A program made the translations under genes and the position numbers. This document shows, piece after piece, positions 15,104-24,915 of a stretch of 64,000 nt of DNA. The stretch is from Deltaproteobacteria bacterium (lineage in GTDB: Bacteria > Myxococcota > Kuafuiibacteriia > Kuafuiibacteriales > Kuafuiibacteriaceae): the NCBI GenBank assembly GCA_016713425.1, contig JADJPE010000005.1, positions 1,550,001-1,614,000 on the forward strand. Direction: 5' to 3'. Every line of letters begins with the position of its first letter. The first letter of the stretch is position 1. The notes under the pieces are model-generated. The model was not told where the DNA came from, did not search any database, and worked only from the letters and a program-made list of their open reading frames with translations.

Positions 15104-17307
15104 GAGACCGCCTTCATCACATCGCGCAGCGACATCCACCACTGCTCGAGCGGTCGGCGATGATCGAGGTCCATGAGGTCCGGCATGCCCTTGATTGCGT
15201 GTGAGGTGATCTTCCCACGGTTGAGACCTACGAACGCGCTCGACGAGGTCCCTTGTTTCAGTTCCTTCGTGAGGAAGTCGACGGCGTAGGCTGCGAAGCG
15301 TGTCGCCAGAATCCGATCGAACGGCGATGGATTCCCGCCCTGCTGTACATGTCCGAGGATTGCCTGGCGAACATCGTACAAGCCTTTGCCTTCTTCTTCG
15401 AAGAGGCGGGCGAGAAAGTCGCTCGTGTATTGCGAGTTTGCGCACTCGTTTCGGATCATGAGATAGAGACGACGTCCAGCCTTGAAGGCGTTGACGATGC
15501 GCTCGACGTCACGCTCGAGACCCTTGAGCGAGATTCCGCGCTCAGGAAGATAGATTCGCTCTGCGCCGCCCGCGAGCCCGGCCATCAGCGCTAGGTATCC
15601 GCAGTGGCGGCCCATCACTTCGACCACGAAACATCGGTGCGCGGCCATGGCTGACTGCTTGATGCGATCGAGTGCTTCGACGATGACGTTGAGGGCGGTG
15701 TCGGCGCCGAGGCTGAGGTCGGACCCCGGGAGGTTGTTGTCGATGCTTGCTGGAACGCAGATCATGGGCATCTTGAACGCCGGATACTGCTCGCGCTCCT
15801 TGTAGAGCCGATGCACTGTTTGGTAAGCAACCCAACCCCCGATGATGATGAGGCCGTCGATCTGGTGGGTCTCGAGCGTTCGGGCGACTGCATAGAATTG
15901 CTGGAGCTTGGGCATCTTCCGGTTGGCGCCCAGCTCAGCACCACCGAGGGCGGTCCATCCTTCGACGTCGCCCCAGGAAAGCTCCTCGATGTGCCCTTCG
16001 ATGAGCCCCGCGAAGCTCCCGCGGACGCCGAGCATCGTATGGCCACGATCGCGCCCCAAACGGACCGCCGCGCGGGCGGCGGTGTTCATGCCCGGCGCAA
16101 GGCCGCCACCGTGGATGATCGCAATGCGCCTTGGGCGGTCGCTCGGCTTCACGCTTGGGAGTGCTTCGGCCATCGCTTGAAAGATCTGATTCATTTCCCC
16201 AAAGGCTTGCCCGCGAAGATTCGCGGCCTCTTCGTATCGGCCAGTTTCGATCAAGTTGGCGATCGAGCGCGTCTTCTTCACGCTCTCCACCAGCGGCTCA
16301 CGGTGGACGCGATTACATCGAACGCCCACCAGTTGGGGCTCGCTCTCGGGTGTGGCCGCCACGATTTCCTTCACCGCCGCGTGGCCGACCAGCGTGCTCA
16401 TCCAGCGGTCGTAGGCGCTCGGCGTGCCGCCGCGCTGGACGTGTCCGAGGATCGTCACCCGCGCATCCTCACCGAGGCGTTCCGCGAGGACTTGGCATAC
16501 ATACTGACTCGTGATCGGCTTGCCCGCGCGATCCCGGGCGCCCTCCGCCACGATCACGATGCTGTCGCGTCGCCCGGCCGCGCGTCCGCTGCGCAGGAGC
16601 TCGCACATGCGCTCTTCCCACCCGTCGGCGGGCGGATACTCGGGGATGAGCACGTAGTCAGCGCCGCCCGCGATCGCACTCGTCAACGCAAGATAGCCGC
16701 AGTGGCGACCCATGACCTCAACGACGAAGCTCCGTTGATGGCTGGCGGCCGTGCTCGAGATCGCGTCGATCGCCTCCGTGATGCGGTGGAGGGCTGAGTC
16801 GGCCCCGATCGTCATATCCGTCCCGACCATGTCGTTGTCGATCGAGCCGACCAACCCTACGACCATGAGCGCGGGATGGGCTCGTGCGGTGGCCTCGTCG
16901 ATTTCGCCTGCGGCCACGAGTTCCTGGAGAAGCTCGGGCCATTCGTGGCGAAACTGGTCGGCGCCCGTCAAGCTGCCGTCGCCGCCGATGACAACCAAAC
17001 GATCGATCCCGTGCTCGAGCAGGTTTCGCGCCGCTTTCCGGCGTCCGTCTCGCTCCCGAAAAGCAGCTGAGCGCGCCGTGCCAATGATCGTGCCGCCTCG
17101 ATGCAACACGCTCCCCACGTCGTCCCATGAGAGCGCGCGGATGCGAGGCCCGCCTTCGACCATGCCGAGGTAGCCTTCGTAGATGGCGTAGACACGAAGA
17201 CCGTGGCCGATCGCGGTGCGCACGACCGCTCGGACCGCCGCATTCATCCCCTGCGCGTCGCCACCGCTCGTCAAAACGCCTATGCTGGTCGGATGCTGCT
17301 GAGCCAT
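15013..17307 (-). CDS. 6-phosphofructokinase, tandem double-domain form
   Basis: A 764-residue protein made of two PFK domains, like eukaryotic PFK and unlike the usual 320-residue bacterial enzyme. The N-half has IGVLTSGGDAQGMNAAVRA, IGGDGSLTGA, the catalytic segment GSIDNDMVGTD and VEVMGRHCGYLA, and should phosphorylate fructose 6-phosphate. In the C-half the ATP-binding GGDGS is replaced by GGWVA and SIDND by SIDNN, so it has probably lost catalysis and may be regulatory, as in eukaryotic PFK. Frames extend to 17514, but the ATG at 17307 begins the domain directly (MAQQHPTSIGVL). It is convergent with the IS-disrupted HAD gene and divergent from the next lipoprotein. The allosteric role is inference. 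Confidence 0.92.
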   Translation of the reverse strand: MAQQHPTSIGVLTSGGDAQGMNAAVRAVVRTAIGHGLRVYAIYEGYLGMVEGGPRIRALSWDDVGSVLHRGGTIIGTARSAAFRERDGRRKAARNLLEHGIDRLVVIGGDGSLTGADQFRHEWPELLQELVAAGEIDEATARAHPALMVVGLVGSIDNDMVGTDMTIGADSALHRITEAIDAISSTAASHQRSFVVEVMGRHCGYLALTSAIAGGADYVLIPEYPPADGWEERMCELLRSGRAAGRRDSIVIVAEGARDRAGKPITSQYVCQVLAERLGEDARVTILGHVQRGGTPSAYDRWMSTLVGHAAVKEIVAATPESEPQLVGVRCNRVHREPLVESVKKTRSIANLIETGRYEEAANLRGQAFGEMNQIFQAMAEALPSVKPSDRPRRIAIIHGGGLAPGMNTAARAAVRLGRDRGHTMLGVRGSFAGLIEGHIEELSWGDVEGWTALGGAELGANRKMPKLQQFYAVARTLETHQIDGLIIIGGWVAYQTVHRLYKEREQYPAFKMPMICVPASIDNNLPGSDLSLGADTALNVIVEALDRIKQSAMAAHRCFVVEVMGRHCGYLALMAGLAGGAERIYLPERGISLKGLERDVERIVNAFKAGRRLYLMIRNECANSQYTSDFLARLFEEEGKGLYDVRQAILGHVQQGGNPSPFDRILATRFAAYAVDFLTKELKQGTSSSAFVGLNRGKITSHAIKGMPDLMDLDHRRPLEQWWMSLRDVMKAVSQTTPPNPLEPDLTSDITSDVGSSIGASGD

Positions 17308-17464
17308 ATAATGGCCTGCAGAAGCGCACGACGACGCGCTCAAATCAAGGTGCTCTGAGCGTGCGACGCATCGACATCGAGGCAAACCACGTGAGGGTTG
17401 TCCGATTGACACCCAGCTTGCCTGATGGACAACGGGCGGCGGACGCGTTCGACTCCCATCCGGA

Positions 17465-18439
17465 ATGAAGGCGACTCTGCGGGTGGGCGTTGTCGCGGCC
17501 GCCGTGGCGACCACGGTCGTCGCGGCGGGTCTCTTGGGTGCGTGCGACGATCGATCGGGGGGGGAGGTCTGCGGTGCGTCGGCCGATTGCCCGTCCGGGG
17601 CTTCCTGCCTTCTCGATCTGAGTCTCGATCGCGCCTATTGCACGTCGCGGTGCCGATCCGACGACGATTGCCCGACCACCCGCGTGTGCGGCGGTCGCGG
17701 TGAGGACACCTGGTGTGTCGAACGTGTCCGCGACTGTGGAACCCGTGATCCCTGCAACGGACTCGACGATGATTGTGACGGGATGGTCGACCGCTCCGTC
17801 AGCGATTCACTTGCTGGCGGCCGGGTCGAAACGGTCTGCGAAGACATTGAAGGTTGCCTCGATGACGACCTCTGCGGCGCGTTCGTCTGTACCGCACCGC
17901 CTGACGGCTCGACGACCGTGTGTCGCGCTCCGGCCGTGCCGAGATCGAGGTATGGGGCATCGTGCACGCTCGATGACGAGTGTCCGAACGGCGAATGCGC
18001 GTCGGGCACATGTTCAGCGTTCTGTCGGCCGGGCACCGATTGCGGGACGGACCGCATTTGCGCGGAGTACGTCGGGGCCAACGTCAGACCTCGACGCAAT
18101 GTGTGTCAGCGCGCGTGTCTTGTCGACCGCGACTGCACGTCGCCCGCCGCGTGCGTCTGGCGCCAGGTCTACGAGTCGGCGCCAGAGCATGCATCGGTCT
18201 GTGCCTTCGTCGCTCCGAACCGAAAGCCGCTTGGCGTTGCATGTACCAACAACGTGGCGGATGAAGGTGATTCGGAGTGCCAGAGCGGCCTTTGTCGTGG
18301 CCGCGTATGCACGCGCTTCTGTCAAGGTGCGAGCGATGATTGCCGCGACGTGGGCCCCGAGTTTGCGTGTGAGCCCACGGCGCTCTACTACGGGACGCTC
18401 GAGTTCCGGCGGTTCGTATGTGTGAGCACCGCATCATGA
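17465..18439 (+). CDS. Cys-rich lipoprotein with MopE-like metal-binding motif
   Basis: A 324-residue lipoprotein: signal peptide, lipobox LLGAC at about residues 23-27, then a mature domain with more than 30 cysteines. DCGTRDPCNGLDDDCDGMVD (about residues 91-110) is the Asp-rich MopE-type putative metal-binding motif found repeatedly in deltaproteobacterial surface proteins. The remaining cysteines fall in repeated C-x4-6-C-x4-C blocks resembling disulfide-rich adhesin modules. The stop overlaps the next gene (ATGA), so the two are translationally coupled. Surface localisation is inferred; substrate or partner is unknown. Confidence 0.8.
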   Translation: MKATLRVGVVAAAVATTVVAAGLLGACDDRSGGEVCGASADCPSGASCLLDLSLDRAYCTSRCRSDDDCPTTRVCGGRGEDTWCVERVRDCGTRDPCNGLDDDCDGMVDRSVSDSLAGGRVETVCEDIEGCLDDDLCGAFVCTAPPDGSTTVCRAPAVPRSRYGASCTLDDECPNGECASGTCSAFCRPGTDCGTDRICAEYVGANVRPRRNVCQRACLVDRDCTSPAACVWRQVYESAPEHASVCAFVAPNRKPLGVACTNNVADEGDSECQSGLCRGRVCTRFCQGASDDCRDVGPEFACEPTALYYGTLEFRRFVCVSTAS

Positions 18440-20028
18440 TGGGGCGAGGTTCGTCGTTGTTCTTCGTCGCGTTGACGGCCACCCGTTTTTGTCTTGGCCT
18501 CGGCGTCCTCGGGACTGGAGTTGCCGTTGGGGGCGCGGTTGGGCTTGGGTGCGCATCGTCGCACGCGCGGATCACGGAGCGGCGCTACGATCGTCCGAAC
18601 CTCGGGGAGATTCCGATCGAGTCGATCGATGTTGCCGTTGTGATCTCCGGTCCGCCGCGTTCCGCGGGGCCTCGCCTCGACCCGCAAGATGCGTTTCCGC
18701 CCCCCACGCTGGATGAGCCGTTGGCGAAACATCGGCGAGATCGCGAGTTGGCGATGGAGGCAGCGGTGATCGCTTCTTCGACAACTTCGCTTGCCGCACT
18801 TGGCTACGATGCGCGGCAGGCTCGCTTGCCTCCCACCGCCACCTTGAGGTCGCTCCTCGCAACGAGCAACGCCGACGCTGTCTTGGTGCTCCGCGGGGTG
18901 CCGTTCGATCGCTTTTACGTCCACTCGGAACACTCCGAACCCCGATCGATACGAACATCGAAAGGGCTCGCGCTTTCGTCCAACGTTTCGGCCCCGGCGG
19001 CGCCCGTCGCACGACGGGGTCTGCTCATCCTGGGTCAGGCCTTTCTTTGGCGCCGTGTGGACGGACTACGCCTGTTTAGTCGACAAATTCCTGACTTCCC
19101 TGAGTTCGGACGCATTCTGGAAACTTCGCGCTTTCTTCGCTACGGCGCGATCCAACCAGAAGTCGTGCGCGACGGTCGCGATCCTGATCTCGATCCTGGT
19201 CTCGACCCTGGCCTTGGTGCCGCTGGTTTCGTCCGCGAGATGCTGCGCGATCTGCCCGCGCGCCGAGGAGATCCACGCGACCTCGGTACCGGCCCACGTG
19301 AGGATACGCGCACGTCGACCGCAACTTCACCGAACCTGGATCCGGGGTTGGATCCGGGCTTGGATCCGGACCTCGATCCGGGCTCGCATCCGGGCGCAGA
19401 AGGGTCCGACGAATGGTCGATGCGTTTCTTCGACGAAAGCCACGTCACGCTCGAGTTCTTGGTGGGATGGTCGGCGGAGACGATCGGGGGTGATTTTTCT
19501 CTTCCGGGTACGTCCTTGGATCTTGCGACGGGAACGCTCGCTCCCAGCGGGCAGGTGCGGTTTTCGCTCCGCGGGGCCCGCCTGGGAACCAACGGGCTGG
19601 TTACGTATGCGGAGGCCGGGCTCGGCGTCGTCCCCAATCGATTCGAGCGCCTCTACTTCGCCACCGACACGATGGACGGCATCGTGGCCACCGACGGCGT
19701 GGAGCGGCTCGCGTTGGGGTCGTCGCACATCTTTGGCGTGGGGGCGGGTATGGGTGCGGCGCATCCGGTTTGGCCGTCGATTCTTTTCGTCCCAACGATG
19801 GGGATCTTCGCCGACCTCTGGCTTCTCGATCCGCAGTCTTCGACGGGCTCGTTGTCGGATCGGAGAGTGCGAGTGGGCCTCGAAGGCCTCCTGAGCGTGA
19901 CGTATGGGCTTGGCACGGGCGACCCCGTGTTCGGACGCCTTTATGGCGGCGGCCGCCTGGGGTGGGACTCTGGGGGTCCCGCGTTCGTTGGGGTGACGGC
20001 GGGCGCAGCCATCGGCGTCGCCCTGTGA
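18436..20028 (+). CDS. Probable outer-membrane-associated lipoprotein with DPGL repeats
   Basis: A 530-residue exported protein of no recognised family. It has a hydrophobic N-terminus ending in VGLGCASS, a near-lipobox. The middle carries two blocks of a D-P-G/D-L repeat (about 19188-19226 and 19334-19390) that form a flexible acidic linker. The C-terminal third (HVTLEFLVGWSAETIGG onward) has alternating polar/hydrophobic strands and Gly/aromatic turns like an outer-membrane or surface beta domain, ending GGPAFVGVTAGAAIGVAL. The frame also contains a GTG at 18418, but the ATG at 18436 overlaps the upstream stop and fits coupling. It probably works with the MopE-motif lipoprotein. Confidence 0.7.
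   Translation: MMGRGSSLFFVALTATRFCLGLGVLGTGVAVGGAVGLGCASSHARITERRYDRPNLGEIPIESIDVAVVISGPPRSAGPRLDPQDAFPPPTLDEPLAKHRRDRELAMEAAVIASSTTSLAALGYDARQARLPPTATLRSLLATSNADAVLVLRGVPFDRFYVHSEHSEPRSIRTSKGLALSSNVSAPAAPVARRGLLILGQAFLWRRVDGLRLFSRQIPDFPEFGRILETSRFLRYGAIQPEVVRDGRDPDLDPGLDPGLGAAGFVREMLRDLPARRGDPRDLGTGPREDTRTSTATSPNLDPGLDPGLDPDLDPGSHPGAEGSDEWSMRFFDESHVTLEFLVGWSAETIGGDFSLPGTSLDLATGTLAPSGQVRFSLRGARLGTNGLVTYAEAGLGVVPNRFERLYFATDTMDGIVATDGVERLALGSSHIFGVGAGMGAAHPVWPSILFVPTMGIFADLWLLDPQSSTGSLSDRRVRVGLEGLLSVTYGLGTGDPVFGRLYGGGRLGWDSGGPAFVGVTAGAAIGVAL
19188..19390 (+). repeat. 6-bp minisatellite blocks (Asp-Pro-Gly-Leu coding)
   Basis: Two separate blocks, about 19188-19226 and 19334-19390, repeat units like GATCCGGGCTTG. 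They encode the DPGL linkers of the beta-domain lipoprotein. Confidence 0.75.
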
Positions 20029-20066
20029 GCTGTGCCGGTCGCACTGGAGCAGGTTGCGCCGCGAGA

Positions 20067-21893
20067 TCATCGAGTCTCGGGCGGGCGTTCGATCAAGCTT
20101 CCGACGCCGACCGCCGTGAAACCGCACCAATACAGCAGAAGGAATGGGATCGAGCCCCAAAGCCCCGAATGCACGGCGTACAGGATCGAGCCGGCGAGAT
20201 AGAATGACAGCCCAATCTCAATCGCGATCACGGGCTCGTGCCTTAGTCGCCGAAGTCGCGACAAGATCTCGTGTCCGATGTACTCGAGATGCTCGAGGCG
20301 TCCCACGTGACCAGCCTGACCAGCGTGATCAGCGTGACCAGCGTGACCAGCGTGATCAGCAGGGTCGATCTCGTCGACCTGGGGGAACGGGATGAGACGT
20401 GTCGTTGAGGGATGGGTGTCGCGTGCCGAGTGCCCGGTCTTTGGCGTGCGGACGAACTCCGAGCGTCGTAAGCGAAGTCCCATGACCACATGTATCGCGT
20501 TGGATAGGCTCATACCGGCGCCGACCGCGAGCGCGAAGAGGATCTCGAGCGGGCGAGGCCAAGAGAGCCCGGCTTCGGTGCGACGCGCGGCGACGAGGTA
20601 GAAGATCATCATCGCGATCGATCCCGCGGCGAACGTTGCGACATCGAGCGCGCTGAGAAAGTCGGCACCCCCGGGCACCCGCCATCCAGTCCTGTCGCGC
20701 GCGAAGACGGAGATCGGCAAGAGCACCGCGAGGAGTGCCATGATCACGTAGGCGACGTTCTGCAGGAGGTGTATCGTGGCATCGATTCGCACGCCAAGGT
20801 CGAGACCACGCGCCCGAAGAACGGGCCCCATCATGAGCCGCGCGGTCTCGACGCTCCCGCGCACCCAGCGACCTTGCTGGGTACGAAAAGCGGACCATGC
20901 TTCTGGGAGCTCGGCCGGCGCGACGACGTCGTGGAGATACTCGAGACGCCATCCGAGGAGCTGGACGCGGTAGGAGAGGTCGAGATCTTCGGTGAGCGTA
21001 ACATCTCGCCAGCCGCCTGCCTCCTCGATCGCTCGTCGTCGCCAGACGCCCGCGGTCCCGTTGAAATTGAACCATCGTCGAGCTCGCGCACGCGCGAGAT
21101 GTTCGACGGCGAAGTGTCCGTCGAGAAGGATCGCTTGGGCGCGCGTCAACCAACGGCGCCGCCGGTTCAGGTGCCCCCATCGTGCTTGGACCAGCGCGAG
21201 CCGAGGGTCGGCGACCAACGTCGGAATGGTGCGCAACAAGAAATCGCTCGGGGGTTCGAAGTCGGCGTCGAAGATGCAGATGAGCTCGGCACTCGTCGAA
21301 CGCAGAGCTTCGTCGAGTGCGCCCGCCTTGTAGCCGCGACGATGAGTACGTCGGGAAATCCGAATGCGCGGACGTGACATCGCCTTGCTCTGCAGTTCTG
21401 CGCCAACGAGTGAACGAAGGGTGGCTTCGATGACCGACGTCGTAGTGTCCGTCGAGTCATCGAGGACGACGATCTCGAGGCGGCCTGGGTACTGGAGTCG
21501 AGCGGCCGCCTCGATGGCGCGCGCCGCAACCTTCGGCTCATTGTAGACGGGGAGATGGACGGCGACGTCCGGCCACGTGATTTCCGGCGCCGGCGCCGGC
21601 GCCGGCGTGGGCGTGGGCGTGGGCGGAGGTGGGGGAGGCGTGCTGCATGTGGGCGATCGACGACGCTGGGAACCGACCACGAGCGCGAGTCGATGGAGAC
21701 CGAAGAGTGCGAGGACCCCGAGGAGGCCGAAATAGATTATGAGAAGCGCCGACACCATCTTGGGCTCGACTCCGTCGTTTTGTCCGTCTTGTCCGTCTTG
21801 TCCGAGCTCTGGTCTAGGCGGCTGGCTGGACGCGTCTGCCGAAGCGTCGCCCGTTTTTCTGTGCTTGCGCTGGTCCGCATTCCTTCCGCCCAT
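20067..21893 (-). CDS. Membrane GT2 glycosyltransferase (cellulose-synthase-like)
   Basis: A processive-type family 2 glycosyltransferase of 608 residues in the inner membrane. After an N-terminal TM helix (VSALLIIYFGLLGVLALFGL) and a Pro/Thr/Ala linker comes the catalytic domain: VHLPVYNEP, VLDDSTDTT, the metal-binding DADFEPP, the base motif TEDLDL and QQGRW (QxxRW). At least five TM helices follow. A His/Ala/Gly repeat (DHAGHAGHADHAG...) forms a loop before the last two helices. The start ATG at 21893 gives a long polar tail; the ATG at 21758 directly before the first helix is an alternative. The family makes beta-glucans or other polysaccharides by passing sugars across the membrane; the product here is unknown. 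It is divergent from the Ser/Thr kinase. Confidence 0.88.
   Translation of the reverse strand: MGGRNADQRKHRKTGDASADASSQPPRPELGQDGQDGQNDGVEPKMVSALLIIYFGLLGVLALFGLHRLALVVGSQRRRSPTCSTPPPPPPTPTPTPAPAPAPEITWPDVAVHLPVYNEPKVAARAIEAAARLQYPGRLEIVVLDDSTDTTTSVIEATLRSLVGAELQSKAMSRPRIRISRRTHRRGYKAGALDEALRSTSAELICIFDADFEPPSDFLLRTIPTLVADPRLALVQARWGHLNRRRRWLTRAQAILLDGHFAVEHLARARARRWFNFNGTAGVWRRRAIEEAGGWRDVTLTEDLDLSYRVQLLGWRLEYLHDVVAPAELPEAWSAFRTQQGRWVRGSVETARLMMGPVLRARGLDLGVRIDATIHLLQNVAYVIMALLAVLLPISVFARDRTGWRVPGGADFLSALDVATFAAGSIAMMIFYLVAARRTEAGLSWPRPLEILFALAVGAGMSLSNAIHVVMGLRLRRSEFVRTPKTGHSARDTHPSTTRLIPFPQVDEIDPADHAGHAGHADHAGQAGHVGRLEHLEYIGHEILSRLRRLRHEPVIAIEIGLSFYLAGSILYAVHSGLWGSIPFLLLYWCGFTAVGVGSLIERPPETR
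20309..20363 (-). repeat. 9-bp minisatellite encoding a His-rich loop
   Basis: Six copies of GACCAGCGT-like units (plus-strand sense) encode the (D/G)HAG loop of the glycosyltransferase. Two further short repeats in the same gene encode the Pro/Thr/Ala linker (about 21587-21635) and a Gly-Gln-Asp segment (about 21776-21806). Confidence 0.8.
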
Positions 21894-22149
21894 CTAGCGA
21901 TGTTTTGCGCCTGGCGCTCAAGCGATAATCGTCGCGACTCGGGGTTACTATGATGGTCCGCCTGTCTCCTTTGCCTGGCCGGACGCAAGGAGCGACAAGT
22001 CGGTCCTAGGTTCGTTGACTGGCCTTCCGCTGACTGATTCTCTTGGCGCGTGCTCCGGCGATCGAGAGACCTGATCCGGTCGGCTCAGGACCTTGGGGGG
22101 GATGGCGATGGCGCCCAGGCTAGCCTTGGCGGCGCTCGCCGTGATGGTC

Positions 22150-22155
22150 AGGAGG
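22150..22155 (+). promoter_or_regulatory. Ribosome binding site of the Ser/Thr kinase
   Basis: AGGAGG, with 8 bases to the ATG at 22164. It is the clearest Shine-Dalgarno site noticed here and fixes the kinase start 114 bases inside the longest frame. Confidence 0.7.
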
Positions 22156-22163
22156 GCGAGGCG

Positions 22164-24860
22164 ATGTCCAAGACGCAGAGCCGGCTGCGCGGCAGCGATG
22201 GGCTTGGCGGGTTTCGAGAGCACACGCCTACGCCTCTTCCCACGATGATCGGCGACTACCAGCTCATCGCCCGAATCGGTGGCGGAAGTATGGGCGACCT
22301 CTACTTGGCCCACAAGATGTCGCCCTACGGCTTTGTCCACCGCGCCGTCATCAAGAGAGTGAAGCGGTCACGTGGCGACTACAAGAGCTTGCAGAGGATG
22401 CTCCTCGATGAAGCGCGCGCGACGGCGTGCTTCCACCACCCGAACCTCGTTGCGATCTATGACGTGGGTGAGTACCAAGACGGAATCTATCTCGCCATCG
22501 AGTACGTTGCAGGGACCGATCTTCGTCACGTGAACACACGTCTTCGGACCCGCAAGGAGGCGCTTCCGTTCGAGGTTGCCGTGTATGTCGTTGGCGAAGT
22601 CCTCCGTGGCCTCCACCACGCGCACACCGTCAAGGACTTCGAAGGTCGACCGCTCGAGATCGTTCACCGCGACGTCAATCCGGCGAACGTTCTCATCTCG
22701 TACCACGGGCATGTGAAGCTGGTGGATTTCGGCGTGGTGCGAATGCGCGACCGAATTCAATCACCCACCGAACCCGGTTTGGTCAAAGGCAAGTATGCCT
22801 ACCTCGCGCCCGAATACATTGCGGGCGAGCCCTGTGCCGTGCAAACGGATGTGTATGCGGCTGGCGTCATGTTGTTCGAGCTGTTGACGGGCCGAGAATG
22901 CTTCGCCGGTGATTCTGCGTATGAGGTGATGTGGAAGATCGTGAATCGCGGCGTCCCGCTTTACCGGCTCGAACGCGAAGGTGTTCCGGAGGATCTCGTG
23001 CGGATCGTCGAACGCGCGACGCACACGGTGCCGGAGCGACGCTACCAGACCGCGCAAGATCTCGCGAATGCGCTCGAGGCTTGGCTGATTCGGAGCCGAC
23101 GACACGCGACGGCATGGGTTCTCTCCGTCTTCTTCACACGGCATGGGCTCTACCCAGATCCGATCGAAGAGGTCCAATCCGGCGTTGTCCCGCTGGCGCT
23201 CGCCGAGCAAGCGCTCGAACAAGGAGATCGCTCAAAGCGAGAGCCGGAGTTCATCATCGAATCTCCGGTCGACCTCCAAATCCCGCGTCCGATCTCGCTC
23301 GACGCAACGCCGGCACCGCTTCTCGCATTCGCGAAGACGCCCGACGACTCCAGGGATGACTCTGAAACGCCGCCATTCGACCGGCTCTCCTCCCAATCAT
23401 CATCATCGTCATCGTCATCGTCATCGTCGGCATCAGCCCTATCCTCGTCGTCATCGCCCGAGCCGGGTGCTCGGGCACCGCTGAGTGACGACATGGGCGG
23501 ACTGGCAGCGCGCCCATGGTCGTCGATCGCGACAACCGATCTTCCCCAACCTCCCCAGCCCAGCCCAGAGGACTTGAAGCAAAGCGTCGCCGCCGCCGGT
23601 GCGCTGCGTCGAGACGTGACCGAGCCGGACCTTCACCCACCGATTGCCTCCGACGTCACCGACAATGGACGTCTTCATGATCCAGCCGAAGGACGTGCGA
23701 GGGCGTCGTCTGGGGTGATCAGCACGGGCGCGGCCGGTGTCGGGGCGCTGGGTTCAGCTACGGAAGGTTTCGGTGCGACGCCCACTGCACCGGGCTCCGA
23801 CGGTGCGGCAGGCGTCGATGAACCTGAATTGACCGTCCACGTGGTCGCCGAGCCCGGCCACGGGATGGGGGTGCAGGTCGATTCTGAGCCTCGGTCCGAA
23901 GCCGGTTCGGAAGCAGCCCCGGAAGCAGCCCCGGAGCCAGCCCCGGAAGCAACGCCGGAAGCGGCCGAAGAGGCAGCCACGTCGCGTTCGGCGGAGCCGG
24001 CGTGGATCGATGCCGCGAGCGATGATGCGCTCAAGTTCGAGGAACCGGTTCTTTATTCGAGTCTTCGCGAAACCCTTCCCTCCATGAGGGCACCTCGGAT
24101 CGCGAGGCCGGTGCCCGACGTATCGACGCCTGAGATACGCGAGGTCGGTGGACGATCTGGCGGCTGGACGTCGACATTCGAAGCGGAGGACGACACCGGG
24201 GCGCGCCCAGTGCCATGGTCAGGAACCCTCGAGACCGTGCCGGCCGTCGAAGTCCTCGCCAAGTTGATCGAAGAGGCGGCGAGTGGCGAACTCGAGCTCC
24301 GCTGCGGCCTGATCTGGAAGCGCGTTCGCATCTACAAGGGGCTGCCGATGTCGATCACGTCCAACATGGGCATGGAGCTTATCGGGGAACATCTCGTCAA
24401 GGCGCGGATCGTCTCGCGACGAGACCTAGATCGGGCTCTGCATGCGTCCGAGGTGGAGTCCGGGTCGCTCAGCGACAAGTTGATTGAGTTCGGGCTCATC
24501 GATCGCGCTCTCCTTGAGGCAGAACTCGGCAAGAACCTCGGCGCTCGCCTCGATGAGGCGCTCGAATGGCGGTGGGGAACCTTCGACTTCGTTGCGCAAG
24601 ACATCACCCCGCCTGATATCCTCCCGCGGCTCGACTTCAAAGCTATCCTGGAGAACGCGCGGACCCGACGCGCGGACTCGGACGAACGGGCTCAGGCGGC
24701 CGCCGCGTTGACGCCAGAAGCCGGAGCGGATCGGGCGGAAGCCTCCGGTCCAGAAGGCAAACTCGAAGAGGCGCTCAAGTACGCCCGGACGATCGCCGAC
24801 GGCACCGGCAAAGGGCGAAAAGACAAGCTCGGTTCTTCGTCCACGAAGCCGGTTCGATGA
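22164..24860 (+). CDS. Ser/Thr protein kinase with C-terminal PATAN/DUF4388 domain
   Basis: An 898-residue cytoplasmic eukaryote-like kinase. The kinase domain (about residues 29-310) is complete: IGGGSMGDLYLA, VIKRV with the ATP-binding Lys, IVHRDVNPANVLI, LVDFGVV and APEYIAG. About 350 residues of low-complexity linker follow, including a Ser run encoded by TCATCG repeats and an EAAPEAAPEPAPEA block. The C-terminus (about 685-815) is a DUF4388/PATAN-type domain (WSGTLETVPAVEVLAKL...GELELRC), common in myxobacterial signalling proteins. AGGAGG at 22150-22155 lies 8 bases before the ATG at 22164, which decides this start over the upstream frame opening at 22050. No TM helix is evident. The target is unknown. 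Confidence 0.92.
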   Translation: MSKTQSRLRGSDGLGGFREHTPTPLPTMIGDYQLIARIGGGSMGDLYLAHKMSPYGFVHRAVIKRVKRSRGDYKSLQRMLLDEARATACFHHPNLVAIYDVGEYQDGIYLAIEYVAGTDLRHVNTRLRTRKEALPFEVAVYVVGEVLRGLHHAHTVKDFEGRPLEIVHRDVNPANVLISYHGHVKLVDFGVVRMRDRIQSPTEPGLVKGKYAYLAPEYIAGEPCAVQTDVYAAGVMLFELLTGRECFAGDSAYEVMWKIVNRGVPLYRLEREGVPEDLVRIVERATHTVPERRYQTAQDLANALEAWLIRSRRHATAWVLSVFFTRHGLYPDPIEEVQSGVVPLALAEQALEQGDRSKREPEFIIESPVDLQIPRPISLDATPAPLLAFAKTPDDSRDDSETPPFDRLSSQSSSSSSSSSSSASALSSSSSPEPGARAPLSDDMGGLAARPWSSIATTDLPQPPQPSPEDLKQSVAAAGALRRDVTEPDLHPPIASDVTDNGRLHDPAEGRARASSGVISTGAAGVGALGSATEGFGATPTAPGSDGAAGVDEPELTVHVVAEPGHGMGVQVDSEPRSEAGSEAAPEAAPEPAPEATPEAAEEAATSRSAEPAWIDAASDDALKFEEPVLYSSLRETLPSMRAPRIARPVPDVSTPEIREVGGRSGGWTSTFEAEDDTGARPVPWSGTLETVPAVEVLAKLIEEAASGELELRCGLIWKRVRIYKGLPMSITSNMGMELIGEHLVKARIVSRRDLDRALHASEVESGSLSDKLIEFGLIDRALLEAELGKNLGARLDEALEWRWGTFDFVAQDITPPDILPRLDFKAILENARTRRADSDERAQAAAALTPEAGADRAEASGPEGKLEEALKYARTIADGTGKGRKDKLGSSSTKPVR
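23394..23455 (+). repeat. TCATCG-type microsatellite (poly-Ser)
   Basis: Short TCA/TCG triplet repeats encode a Ser run in the linker of the Ser/Thr kinase. The tract length could vary without a frameshift, because the unit is a multiple of three. Confidence 0.85.
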
Positions 24861-24915
24861 GTCGCGGGCTGACATCCCCTTGAGTGCGGTCGGCTGACTG
24901 AGCCTTGCGGTTACC

